A stretch of DNA of 64,000 nt from NCBI GenBank assembly GCA_027922465.2, contig BQMF02000593.1, forward strand, positions 124,001 through 188,000, given 5' to 3'. Each line of letters opens with the position of its first letter. Within the stretch, counting starts at the first letter, position 1. Position numbers and translations under genes: made by a program. The DNA is from Turritopsis dohrnii (lineage: Eukaryota > Cnidaria > Hydrozoa > Anthoathecata > Oceaniidae). Below the pieces are notes generated by a model. It ran no database searches, was not told the DNA's origin, and saw nothing but the letters and a program-made list of their open reading frames with translations. Below are positions 33,059-42,403 of the stretch, piece after piece.

Positions 33059-35623
33059 TCAAAAAGGCATTTTTCCATTATGTATCCTGGATATTGATTT
33101 TTTCTGAATGAAACCTGAGTTTGAATAGGAGAGGATTACTGCTTTCTTTCTGTTTTGATAGTAAATGGTTTGAGTTTCTTCCTCCTTGGAAACTTCAAGA
33201 TAACTTCCAGCAATGACATACGATTCAGGAGGATAGGAGTGTCCATAATCATCAGTCAATACATTTTGCAAACTCACTTCTTCCTCAGTAACTTTCAATA
33301 AATAGAAGAAGTGAACTGGATCATTAGCTCGGATCACAGCAATATCACCAACTTGAAGCAGACTAGCAACTCTCTCTTGAACTATGATTCCATCATCATC
33401 TTCCTCATCTTCATCAGAATCATCACCTGATGCCTCTTCTTCGTCAGCAACCTTTTTGCGTTTGAAGGTGCACCAACGAAAACGTATTGGTTCAGGATTT
33501 CCTTTGAATATGCCTGAAGATGCAGTTTCGCAATTGACAGAATTTTGATCACGACATGGAATACAAGTGCAGATGTAATTTCGCACATATATTCCAGATG
33601 ACATTCCACATCTGCTCTCAACTTGATGCAGCTTTTGTGTACCAGGAATTGTTTTGAACATACATTTGGAGACTTGATCTCGATAATGTTCAAGATCCTC
33701 TGTTTCAACGAGTATGAAACTGCGGTTACTGGTAATACCTTCACGATCACGAAATGTAAGGTTTTTAGTGCAGAAGTCATGAAATTCAATTGCATTTCTG
33801 ATGACAATTCCTTCGCTGTGAACTGCTCGAGACACAAATGATTTTACTACTCCTCCTAGACCATCAGATTTCGATTTTCCATGACTGGTTTCAAAGTACA
33901 AACGTGAAATCTGGTAGGTTCTGCGACTCAACTGGGATATTGCTTTAATGGACTTGAATTGTTGTGCACATCCATCATTGATCTCAATAAAGTTCTTAAT
34001 GTTTGGCTGGTTTGTACTGTAGTGCTTTTTGATGTAGTCAGCACAATACTCAACAAAAGCAGAGTCGTGTGTTCTGTCGTCACTGATGAACACAAAGTGA
34101 TCTTCGGTGATCTTATTATTGATGCAGCAAAGTGTGACAACTGGGTAAACTGTTGCCTGTTGGATTGTCCAATGAATTGCCTGAGGCTCATCTGGTAATA
34201 GACAATTATAATTCTCAGAAAAGTCCTGAATGATTACCAACTCATGCTCTCTCAATGATCCAAGCAATGTTTCAATCATTTGATCTGTGTGTTTTAAATT
34301 GAAACGATGTAAAACAAAAGTCAAAGCTTTTTCATTAAAGAGGTTGGCAAATTCATCTAGGGTCATTGATTTGTCATTTAGACTAAGCTTCTTTTTAGCT
34401 TTTCCAGCATGTGTGTATTCTGTGCGCTCAAACTGCTTGAACTGGATGCGATGATTTTTAGATGCACAGTCAACATTATCAAAAAAGCATGTTTTACTGC
34501 ATTTTACATTTTTCAGCCATGTGAATGTTTTGTCTTTGCATGCATTGCACTTTCGCTGATAACAGTCAGAGGTGGGCTGTTCACAAATAAGATGGTTACA
34601 AAGTTGCTCATTGGAAGCAAGACTTGCTGTGTCGTTGTTACTGTTCAGACAGCATCTAACAGCAGCCTTTCGAAGATAATCGATATTCACATGAATGGTA
34701 CAGCAACACACTGCTCTCTGTGCCATTTTCCTTAATCTGACGTTCCGTGGGCTGTTTCTTACAAGTACTGTGGCATTCTTATGTGGTACCACTCGTGAGA
34801 TCTTATCATTATTATAATGCTCTCTCACTTTCTCTGCAAGTGTTGGATGGATGCTATTGCTTGTTTGCTTAATCTTTGAGTGAGTGAGAATGTCTTCAAT
34901 GCTAAGTTGGGAAACAGCTCGTAGCAATGAAGGAGAAGTGTTAAGATCCCTGATCTCTTTGGTGCTCAGATGACTTTTTGAAATTTCAGAGACAATCATT
35001 CGTCTAGCAGCATTAGAAGTTTTGTCACGTTTGGCTTTCAAACTTGAAAGTATCTGCCTAGGAACTTCAGTATTGCAAGGACTGGCAACAGCTTCTCTGA
35101 TAGCTTTTGCTGAATGGGGTGATTGAGACTTTAGTACAGCTTTAATCGCAACAGCCTTCTTTGAAGGTGAATTTAATGATTGGACATTATCAGCAATGTT
35201 TTTCACTTTTTTCCGATTTGTTGTGGACATATTTCTCACAGGAAGATTAAAATTCAATTTCACTTTAATAGGAGAATTTTCTGATTTGTTTCTGTCTCTA
35301 TATTGCCTTACTCTAGGAGTAGAGTAGTCTTTTCGCTTACTTGCAGTAGCAACAGGTGTGGAGTCTCCTACAGATTGTCGCTTGCGGTTGCGATCCTTCA
35401 GTCTAGTCCCAAGAACTTTTTGGTATGACCTGTTTTCTCGTGATTTTCTTTTTTGCTCTGTGTTTCTCTCCCTTTCCTTTTCTTTTTCTGTACTTGTCAT
35501 ATTTGCTCTTTTTTCAGCTTTTCTTTTCCTGTCCTTTTCTTTCTCTGCTTCTCTATTTTTTTCTCGCCAACGTTTTTTCCTCTCTGCATTTGTTAAAGGT
35601 TTTTCAAGCTTTGGTCTTCCCAT
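33059..35623 (-). CDS. 854-residue transposase-like protein, intact
   Basis: Probable transposase of the 4.6-kb element. The start ATG (35623) has a purine at -3 and G at +4, and the frame is open to the stop at 33059. Residues 1-110 are extremely basic and charged (MGRPKLEKPLTNAERKKRW, then many KEKDRKRK-type runs), followed by a Ser/Lys-rich region to about 310. A Cys-rich block (about 320-400: CCCTIHVNID, CNHLICEQ, CYQRKCNACKDKTF, KCSKTCFF) looks zinc-binding. The core has ELVIIQDFSENYNCLL, HFVFISDDRTHD, IEINDGCAQQFKS and YFETSHGKSKSDGLGG. The spaced acidic residues suit an RNase H-like DDE/D enzyme. A C-terminal acidic run (EEASGDDSDEDEEDDD) precedes a final beta-rich segment. It resembles uncharacterised invertebrate proteins with NY/SDGAAAQ/ATSHGK motifs. 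Catalytic residues are inferred. Confidence 0.8.
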   Translation of the reverse strand: MGRPKLEKPLTNAERKKRWREKNREAEKEKDRKRKAEKRANMTSTEKEKERERNTEQKRKSRENRSYQKVLGTRLKDRNRKRQSVGDSTPVATASKRKDYSTPRVRQYRDRNKSENSPIKVKLNFNLPVRNMSTTNRKKVKNIADNVQSLNSPSKKAVAIKAVLKSQSPHSAKAIREAVASPCNTEVPRQILSSLKAKRDKTSNAARRMIVSEISKSHLSTKEIRDLNTSPSLLRAVSQLSIEDILTHSKIKQTSNSIHPTLAEKVREHYNNDKISRVVPHKNATVLVRNSPRNVRLRKMAQRAVCCCTIHVNIDYLRKAAVRCCLNSNNDTASLASNEQLCNHLICEQPTSDCYQRKCNACKDKTFTWLKNVKCSKTCFFDNVDCASKNHRIQFKQFERTEYTHAGKAKKKLSLNDKSMTLDEFANLFNEKALTFVLHRFNLKHTDQMIETLLGSLREHELVIIQDFSENYNCLLPDEPQAIHWTIQQATVYPVVTLCCINNKITEDHFVFISDDRTHDSAFVEYCADYIKKHYSTNQPNIKNFIEINDGCAQQFKSIKAISQLSRRTYQISRLYFETSHGKSKSDGLGGVVKSFVSRAVHSEGIVIRNAIEFHDFCTKNLTFRDREGITSNRSFILVETEDLEHYRDQVSKCMFKTIPGTQKLHQVESRCGMSSGIYVRNYICTCIPCRDQNSVNCETASSGIFKGNPEPIRFRWCTFKRKKVADEEEASGDDSDEDEEDDDGIIVQERVASLLQVGDIAVIRANDPVHFFYLLKVTEEEVSLQNVLTDDYGHSYPPESYVIAGSYLEVSKEEETQTIYYQNRKKAVILSYSNSGFIQKKSISRIHNGKMPF

Positions 35624-36469
35624 GTCTTCAGTTTCACAATCTGTTCTTCTTTCAAGCTTAGTTAAGTTACATCACTTTTACAAAACATGTGACAACAACC
35701 AAGTTGGCTGGTATACCAAAATTTGAACATAGTTGTCCATCACACTCAAATTTTGAAAAAGTTTCGTTTACATACAAGCTTCATTTGTAGCTTAGTTAGA
35801 AAATATAAGGCTATGTATATGTGAAGATATTCAACACTGAAGATTTTGATTAATAGGGCTTTGTTAGACTTTTTCAAACTTCAAATGTAAAAAAAAGTGC
35901 TTTCCTGGGCAGTTTTATTTATCAGCAAACCATTTATAGAAATAGTATCACAACATGTGTTTTTGTTCCGGACAGACGGAAAATGAATTTTAACTCAGCA
36001 ACTACAAAAAAATGTAAGAAGTATAAAGAAAATTAATCTAATGTATGTTTCCTAATTAACACTGCTAAGGGACTCTAGAAAAAGAAAAAAAAATCGAAAA
36101 CATACCTCAATACTTTCCTTTAATGTGTATTTTTCAAGAGAGGCTTTTCGAAAACAATAGATTTTTTTGCACAAAACATACCGTATTAAGATTTTTATGA
36201 ATCCATATGACTCATTTTTTTTGTTTTAGAGGTACCTTGTACTATTGGTATAGCAAAGCAAACAAAATAGACCAATTATAAGCAAAAACCATCAATTACT
36301 GCCATGAGATGAAACATTTGAAATGTAGGTGTACGAAAAAGTGACTTCACCTACTGAAAATAGCTCAAACAATTTGATTTTCTAAATTCTTAAGCAATAA
36401 TCTTTTGGGAATCAATGGTAAATGAGCTTGTGGCACGTTTTCACACGAGGTCTGTGCACTTTGTTTGTT

Positions 36470-36655
36470 CCATTCTTCCTCAGTTGTACCCCTGGTGATG
36501 GAGGGTCTGTCGATACGAGGAGGCTTTTGTTTGTCGGAATGTGTTGTTGCCCCAGTAGAATACGTTAAAGCGTGAATGTTCAGTTGGGCAGCAGCAGCAA
36601 TACAATCAATGTCTTCAGTTTGATATTCACAAATTGGACAATTGATTGGAGGCAT
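36470..36655 (-). pseudogene. gag-like ORF, 5' part
   Basis: Starts MPPINCPICEYQTEDID, with a CPIC zinc-finger-like start, and runs to RGTTEEEWN at 36470, where the 4.6-kb transposon begins. Codons beyond that point come from the transposon's inverted repeat. The remaining gag continues at 31858. The start codon is well defined by upstream stops. Confidence 0.65.
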
Positions 36656-36837
36656 TTTGATTCTTCTCTAAGTGCAAGAATAAGTTCAAACATGAACAAG
36701 TATTGTGTTTATTAGACTTTTTCTTAGCTAATAAATGTTTGAACTGAAATAACAAAGAATATAAGAAATATAAAAGATACCCATAAAGAAGATACAGATA
36801 GTATGTTTGCTTGAGTAGTAGCAGATTGTTAAGGCAT

Positions 36838-37897
36838 CTCCAATTCTGGCAATTGAAAATCAAATGGATTTTCATCCATTTCATCCAATAAGCAATTCAG
36901 TTTTTCGTTCTCGTCATCATTATCATCATCATCTGTGGTAAAGCCGTAGTCATTTTTTAAGCTTGCCCAAACTTGTGGCTTCCATTTTTTATATGTGGAC
37001 AAATCAATCGCCCTAACCATTGTGTTATGTTCCAATTTTCCTTCCCTGGAATAAGAATAAGAAAAATATTTTTATTGTGGAAATTGATTTGTTTATGGAT
37101 CATGCATTTATCAGTTGTCATTGGCTCAACACACAAAATTACACTACAGCTGCAGATGTTAGTTAATTTCTGTGTATTATATATCTCATAAAAATGTGTG
37201 CTTCAGTACTACAATGAAAATTTTAGAATTCATACACACATATCATTCTTTTAATAAACACACTGACTGTATTTTTAGCAAGTGATAAATTTCATCTAAA
37301 CCTTTTGTTTTAGTATTTTCTGAGTATTCCAAAACAACTTGTTCTGCTTGGTTAGCATTGTATGAGCTATATGAATAAATATTTACAGTGGCACAATAAT
37401 GAAACTGAACAGTACACACAGTACATACCTCTTGTGTTTGGCATATTTCTAATGGGGTTCTCCTTTTTATTCGTCAGCACATACTGTGATCCACCAATTT
37501 GAAAGGCAACCTCTTGCTGAATTTCCTGAGTTCCGAAGATGCTATATCGATCCTGCAGCTTAGATAGGTCTACAGGCACATCAAAAATATTGTGAGACAC
37601 TGTTTCCATGCCTAGTTCTACATCGACATCAGTAACTGAAATAACTTTAAAGCAAGCATCTGCCTTCCTTTTTCTGCAAGGAACTGGAACTGATTTTAAA
37701 CTTGGAATAGCCCTTGATCCAAGACCTTGTGTACTACTACTTGAAGTAGCATTGCTGTGTCTGCGTAACCTCACTTGAGTAGTTGGTGTAGTTGCTGTTG
37801 ACGCAACACTTCCACTCTGCATTGCTATCAACAAAGCTTTGTTGCAATTATTGTTAAGAATGATGAACTTCCCTCCAGCCGGGTATACATTTTCCAT
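36838..37897 (-). CDS. unrecognised spliced gene, at least two exons
   Basis: Exon A (37897-37429) starts MENVYPAGGKFIILNNN directly after a stop. It has a Ser/Thr-rich middle and the segment IFGTQEIQQEVAFQIGGSQY, and ends at AAGAG|GTATGT. Exon B (about 37045-36838) follows a TTATTCCAG acceptor and reads LEHNTMVRAIDLSTYKKWKP with an acidic Asp-rich stretch, ending ELEMP at 36838. Simple joining is out of frame by one base, so there is either an unseen splice variant or a frameshift. A separate short ORF, MDIIKILCNGQETYLPKG (38035 to about 37910), lies upstream in another frame and may be a further exon. It lies just upstream of the gag remnant on the same strand. Function unknown. Confidence 0.4.
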
Positions 37898-38035
37898 CTA
37901 CCTCCTCATTCATGAACTTTCAAATGCATCCCATTTGGCATAACATTGAATATAAGCTGAAGTTCTTCTACCTCCACACTTCCTTTCGGCAAATAGGTTT
38001 CTTGGCCATTACATAAAATTTTTATAATATCCATA

Positions 38036-38575
38036 ATTAGTTTTCACTAGATACATAATAAAGAAAGAATTTAAGTTCAAATCAAAGCTCTCTCAGCATA
38101 CTCACAAAAAAATAAACAGACTCTTTGACTTGGATTATACCTTTTTTTTTTATCCAATAAACACTGATCCAGAGAAATTATTAGAGGGAAGGTTCTACAC
38201 AGCATATTATGAATCACACACAAGTACAAAACAAAGCCTCACAAAACCAAAACCACACAAACACACAGTCGGCTGAGCAACACACATATTGTGCATGTTC
38301 AACTTAATGCCCGCATAACTCACTTGACACATCAAAACAAAAGCAATCTCGAAAAGAGGAATCCGAAAATGCAGAAATCGAAAATGTAAACAGCACTTGC
38401 TCGCAGAGTACGAATGAGTGAAAAGTGATTTTGTTGAACTTTATATAATAGCTGTTGCGATTAATAAGTAGGAATTATTCAAATTTATACTTGGCCGCAA
38501 TGGCACGGTCATTGTCTCCATTCTATATGATTTGATTGACTGTAGACAATTATAATAAAGTCAATACCTGAAATT
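38036..38575. other. intergenic stretch, nothing recognised
   Basis: AT-rich with an AC-rich patch (38218-38290). No supported gene; it could contain the promoter of the minus-strand gene, but no element is distinct. Confidence 0.4.
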
Positions 38576-38579
38576 TTGT

Positions 38580-39120
38580 TTCGAGTGCTCCTGTTTCTTT
38601 TCAATTTGATGGTTACCATCAAAAAACCTCCTGGGAGCTATCACTCTTTTCCTCCTCAGGTCATCTCAGAGGTTTGTTTCGTCGTAGTTGTAAATATTGT
38701 CAGCTCCCTTAAGTTTTCAAAATATTCCAAAAAACAGATAACATGCTTGTCAATCATCTTTCTTCTTTCATATGTACCGTTCTTACCGTTAACCCTTCTT
38801 CACCGAACCTCTGACCCGTTTAAGGTTGTCTGCAACCTTAACATTAGATCATGCTTTTATGACGTTGTTCATATATTTTCCGGGAATGTTGTTTTTGGAC
38901 ATTTTAATATCTACATCTTTTACGATCTTTTACGATTCTTAGTTGAAATTTATCAATTCTGCAACACCATCTCGCTAAAACCCCGATGATTTTTACAAGC
39001 ATAATCAACTTTCTCAGAGGGCTATTTCTTTTTTATTTTGTCACGTAGTGTTGATTTTGGAATATTAAATCTTTCGCGAGCATCTCGGTATGAAGAACCT
39101 TCATTAATAAATCAGTTTTC
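38580..39120 (-). pseudogene. pogo/Tigger-type transposase, N-terminal fragment
   Basis: The minus strand from 39120 shows a psq-type helix-turn-helix, FINEGSSYRDARERFNIPKS followed by TLRDKIKK. Next come NNIPGKYMNNVI (near 38880) and a diverged helical region with KVADNLKRVRGSVKK (near 38830). The first catalytic motif, IYNYDETNLSDDLRRK (near 38690-38640), is followed by RVIAPRRF. Stops and frame changes are frequent. The rest of the DDE domain is absent, the fragment ending near 38580. Order and motifs match Tc1/mariner-superfamily pogo transposases. Confidence 0.7.
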
Positions 39121-39670
39121 CAGCATGATTATGCAAACAAAATAGCCAATAGAAAACAAAAGCAGTAATTTGAGATAAAAATTAAATGCTAAAGTGTCCG
39201 TTGAGCGGGCTGTAAAACCAAGTCCCTCTAAGCTAACAAAAGTGGAGAACTTACATAAGCATTAAATTTCTCTTCCACCTGATTAATTTTTATTCATTCA
39301 AGGCTCCTTTGTAAATTACGGATAGACTCGAGATTCTTACGTAAAGAACCTGAATGCTTAAAGAAAACTCCCACCCGTGTATGATGCGTTTTAACTTTAC
39401 ACATAATTTTGGGCCAGATCTTCACTTGGCTGGAAAATAGCTAGCCGCCAAAAGTATAAACAATTTCTACTCAAGGCCTAGTAGATTTCCGCCCCTTTTT
39501 GAAAAAGAACTTTTAAATAGACTTTCATAAAACAGCTTTGACTAGGTGAAATTTTTTGCTTTAAAAGTAGTTGAAAAATGAAAATGAATTCAGAAAATGT
39601 TTTTATAAAATTAATTTTATAAAACGTCAAATAAAAATTTTTGTACAACAATCACAGTGGAGGAAGACTT
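39121..39670. other. intergenic stretch; right part is repeat R1
   Basis: No gene seen. From about 39600 it matches repeat R1 at 8760-8830 (CAATCACAGTGGA). Confidence 0.5.
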
Positions 39671-39838
39671 TTATTACTTTAATCGGAGAAATTTTTGCGA
39701 GTAGTGCCATTTTCGCGAAAATTAATCTTGCAAAAACACGCTAAATAGTTAATTTGCGAAAATTAATCCAGTTTGGTTTTTTACAATTTTTTTTATCATT
39801 TCTAAATTGAAAAAAAAAATTGATAGGGGCTCAACAGG

Positions 39839-40330
39839 TTAAATTTTCAAATTATTCCTACCTAATATAATACATATTATATGCACTAATCTAAAACTAT
39901 TACAACATTTTCTTTTCGTCTTTTCTTCTTTTCGGATGGTTGTTTGAATCCTTGATTCACAAAAAAATTCCATTGATTTTTGGTTTTGTTCAACAGTTCT
40001 TGTCACACTTTTTGGGATATTGACTTGGTCTAACGTTGCAAACTCCATTATTGCATTGTCGCCAAGAATTGAACCAAGAATAATCGTTGGATTTGGTTTC
40101 GTTTACAAAGTTTTGATGAGATTGAGATAACGATCCAGAACATTCTTTTTTGTATTTGCCACTCCTCTACAAGGAATTTCCAAACCACCTTGAACTAAAG
40201 GTGACCTTTGATAGTTTTCAGAGGTTAAAACTGCTGTTATTTTTGCCTCTCTCTCTGTAACAAAAATTTTTTAACCCTTGATATTTCGCAAGGTAGATGC
40301 CCTCTCATAATGCCGGTAGGAATGGTTGTT
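39839..40330 (-). pseudogene. decayed minus-strand ORF within the pogo-type element
   Basis: Two frames read on: EAKITAVLTSENYQRSPLVQ (near 40250) and GVANTKKNVLDRYLNL (near 40150). A stop and then TIILGSILGDNAIMEFATLD and NIPKSVTRTVEQNQ follow, ending in a basic KRKCCNSF tail near 39890. I do not recognise it. It lies back-to-back with the transposase inside the same inverted repeats, so it is either a second element-encoded protein or an older passenger. Confidence 0.4.
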
Positions 40331-40889
40331 TTGATCGCAAAAACATTGAATGCATTTTCCTCCCGAGCTCGAGTGTCAGGACGTAAGTTTATGCATTTCG
40401 AATGTCATTGTTTTAAGGCCTTTCGAATTTTTTAAAGGGACACGATTTTATATTTTGACATCATGCTGCAAAATAATTTTTGTTTCATTGAAATCTCTGT
40501 TGAGTTAAGATGTTGTTCTTGAGGGCTAGTGTTAAGGGAAAAAAAGAACTACCGAAAAGTCAAATGATTCACCGCGTGTATCTCCTAGAGAAGAGCAAGG
40601 TAAATTTTTATAAGCATTGGTTATTTTTATCGAATAAAATTTTGACTTTTTGACTCAATTTGTTAATGAACTAAAGGTGACTTGAAAAAAACTTTAAAAT
40701 TAAAAACAACTTTCGTTTCCGAATTTTTGATTTGTGTTATTTTGCGTTCAGGAGACAACATAAACAAGGAGAAGGTAAACGAAAACCATTGGGTACAGTA
40801 GATTTTAAGCTACTTCAGAATGAGGAAAATATACTAATTATTCAAACAAAAATCAGTACGAAATTGGAAAATATGCTGCTATGAATGGA

Positions 40890-42174
40890 AACACTAACGC
40901 TGTGCAGTTTTTCCAAAAGGACTTTCCATCCATCAAAGAAAGCATGGTACACTCTCCTTAAAAAAAATACTATGAGCATTTATCCGCGCAACTGAAAATT
41001 GGTACTACCGCAAGCAAATCAATACCAAAAGGAAATGTAGGAAGACCTTTGTTACTGGGGAAGTTTGACTCAATGATTCAATCATACATCCGCTCAATGA
41101 GTAACCGAGGCGCAGTTATAACATGGTCGGTAGCCATTGATGCAGCTAAGGCCTTGATGTGAAAATATCCTGGTGTCATTGGAGATATTGACATTGACTC
41201 TCCATCTTGGGTGCAAAGTTTGTTCCCTCGTATGGATTTTGTCAAATGAAGGAAAGTAGACAAAGTAGACATACCTGAAGCCGCGCGAAAAGAAATTGAA
41301 AAAGTTTTCCTGTACGAAATAACATCGCCAGTTGAGAAATATAACATCTCACCGTCATTAGTGATTAACCTTGACCAAACACCCCTGAAGCTCGTTCAAT
41401 GCAGTAATAACGCACTCGCTAAAAGGAACAGTTCAAATGTAACAATAGCCGGCTCTGCAGGCAAGGGATCTATAACAGGAACCTTTTCCGTAACCCTTTC
41501 TGGTCATGTTCTTCCAATGCAACTAATTTACGGAGGAAAAACTAATCAAAGTCTTCCTCGTTACCAATTTCCAGGCTCTTGTCATTATGGACATTTTTAC
41601 TGGACAAATGACAACCGATGTCAGTAATATTTTAGAGGAAAACCACATTCTCGTAACAAACGTACCAGCTGAAATGACAAGATTTTTATCATTCTTTGGA
41701 TCTGACTGTCAACGGAAGTGCTAAACGCTCTATGGCCAAGAAATTCAATGGATAGTATTCCGATCAAATTACTGGATAGCGGAAAAGCAGATGTAAAACT
41801 GCACCTGTCAACACTCAAGCCTATTCAAGCAGGATCGAATGTCGACCTTTACAATTACATGATCTCTGCAGATGGGAAAAAAATCATACAAAATAGATGG
41901 GATGCATCAGGAATAGTGACACTCACGACTTGGCTTAAACGAATTGCCTTCTTTGGATCCATTCAGCAATATTGACCGTATCGACGAAGATTCGACAGGA
42001 CAGGTAGACACGAATCTGAATGCGATCTGCAGTCTAACCACAGATCAAAGTGAGGGATACCAAAGATGCAGCGAGGAAAATGATGACGATAGCAATGAGA
42101 GCGATGAATGGGAAAGTCCAGAGCAGAACGCGTTTGACCTTTTTGAAGATTTCAATGATGAAGAAGATTTGTAG
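40890..42174 (+). pseudogene. pogo/jerky-type DDE transposase, broken
   Basis: The plus-strand frames show YEHLSAQLKIGTTASKSIPK and GRPLLLGKFDSMIQSYIRSM (near 41050), then ITWSVAIDAAKAL up to a TGA at 41160. SPSLVINLDQTPLKLVQCSN (near 41350) contains the first catalytic Asp. GSITGTFSVTLSGHVLPMQL, VDVKLHLST-like and WDASGI motifs follow. The second-Asp region around 41590-41720 is scrambled by frameshifts (the GHFYWTNDNRCQ frame is off). An acidic C-terminal ORF (41944-42174) ends the gene. The paralogous fragment at 58260-59049 covers the missing middle. At least four lesions. Confidence 0.75.
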
Positions 42175-42403
42175 TTTTTGTCATTTTGTTTAAAAAAAGA
42201 AAGAAAAAGGATTTTGAGAAGCATCTCACATTCAATAAACACAGCATTCATTGTTGAATGTTTTCAAACTAAACTCCATTCATAATACAAAAACAAAAAA
42301 ATATTTTGCGATTCACGAAAATTAATCCAAGCGAAACTTTCTGAAATTTCCATTCACGAAATACGCGAAAATTTCTTTCGTGAAAATTTCTCCGATTAAA
42401 GTA

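Larger units (their letters stand above)
31863..36465 (-). mobile_element. complete 4.6-kb TIR transposon, Sola-like by TSD, intact gene
   Basis: Ends read A(G/A)CAAAGTGCACAGACCTC inwards from 31863 (plus) and 36465 (minus). The match covers 23 bp with one mismatch at position 2. The 4-bp TSD TGTT is at 31859-31862 and 36466-36469. The insertion splits a gag ORF whose frame is restored by removing the insert and one TGTT. A subterminal motif, CGTCAGTCCGGAAC, occurs at 32349-32362 and 32512-32525 and, inverted with one mismatch, at 35965-35979. The single gene is uninterrupted. A 4-bp TSD fits Sola, Chapaev, Academ and Ginger-type elements; assignment to Sola is my tentative reading. Confidence 0.85.
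39677..42401 (+). mobile_element. pogo-type DNA transposon (2,725 bp), decayed
   Basis: Terminal inverted repeats CTTTAATCGGAGAAATTTT at 39677 (plus) and 42401 (minus), flanked by TA (39675-39676 and 42402-42403), the Tc1/mariner-superfamily TSD. The ends also share a subterminal TTCGCGAAAATTAATC-like motif. It is inserted in repeat R1. It encodes a broken DDE transposase on plus and a second decayed ORF on minus. Confidence 0.8.

Noticed and set aside
34409..35726. Phe/Leu/Ser-rich plus-strand ORFs
   Set aside because: Antisense of the Lys/Arg/Glu-rich N-terminal half of the 854-residue protein.
38576..38989. 137-residue hydrophobic plus-strand ORF, looks like a membrane protein
   Set aside because: It is the antisense of the pogo-type transposase fragment, whose psq and NYDETNL motifs are on the minus strand.
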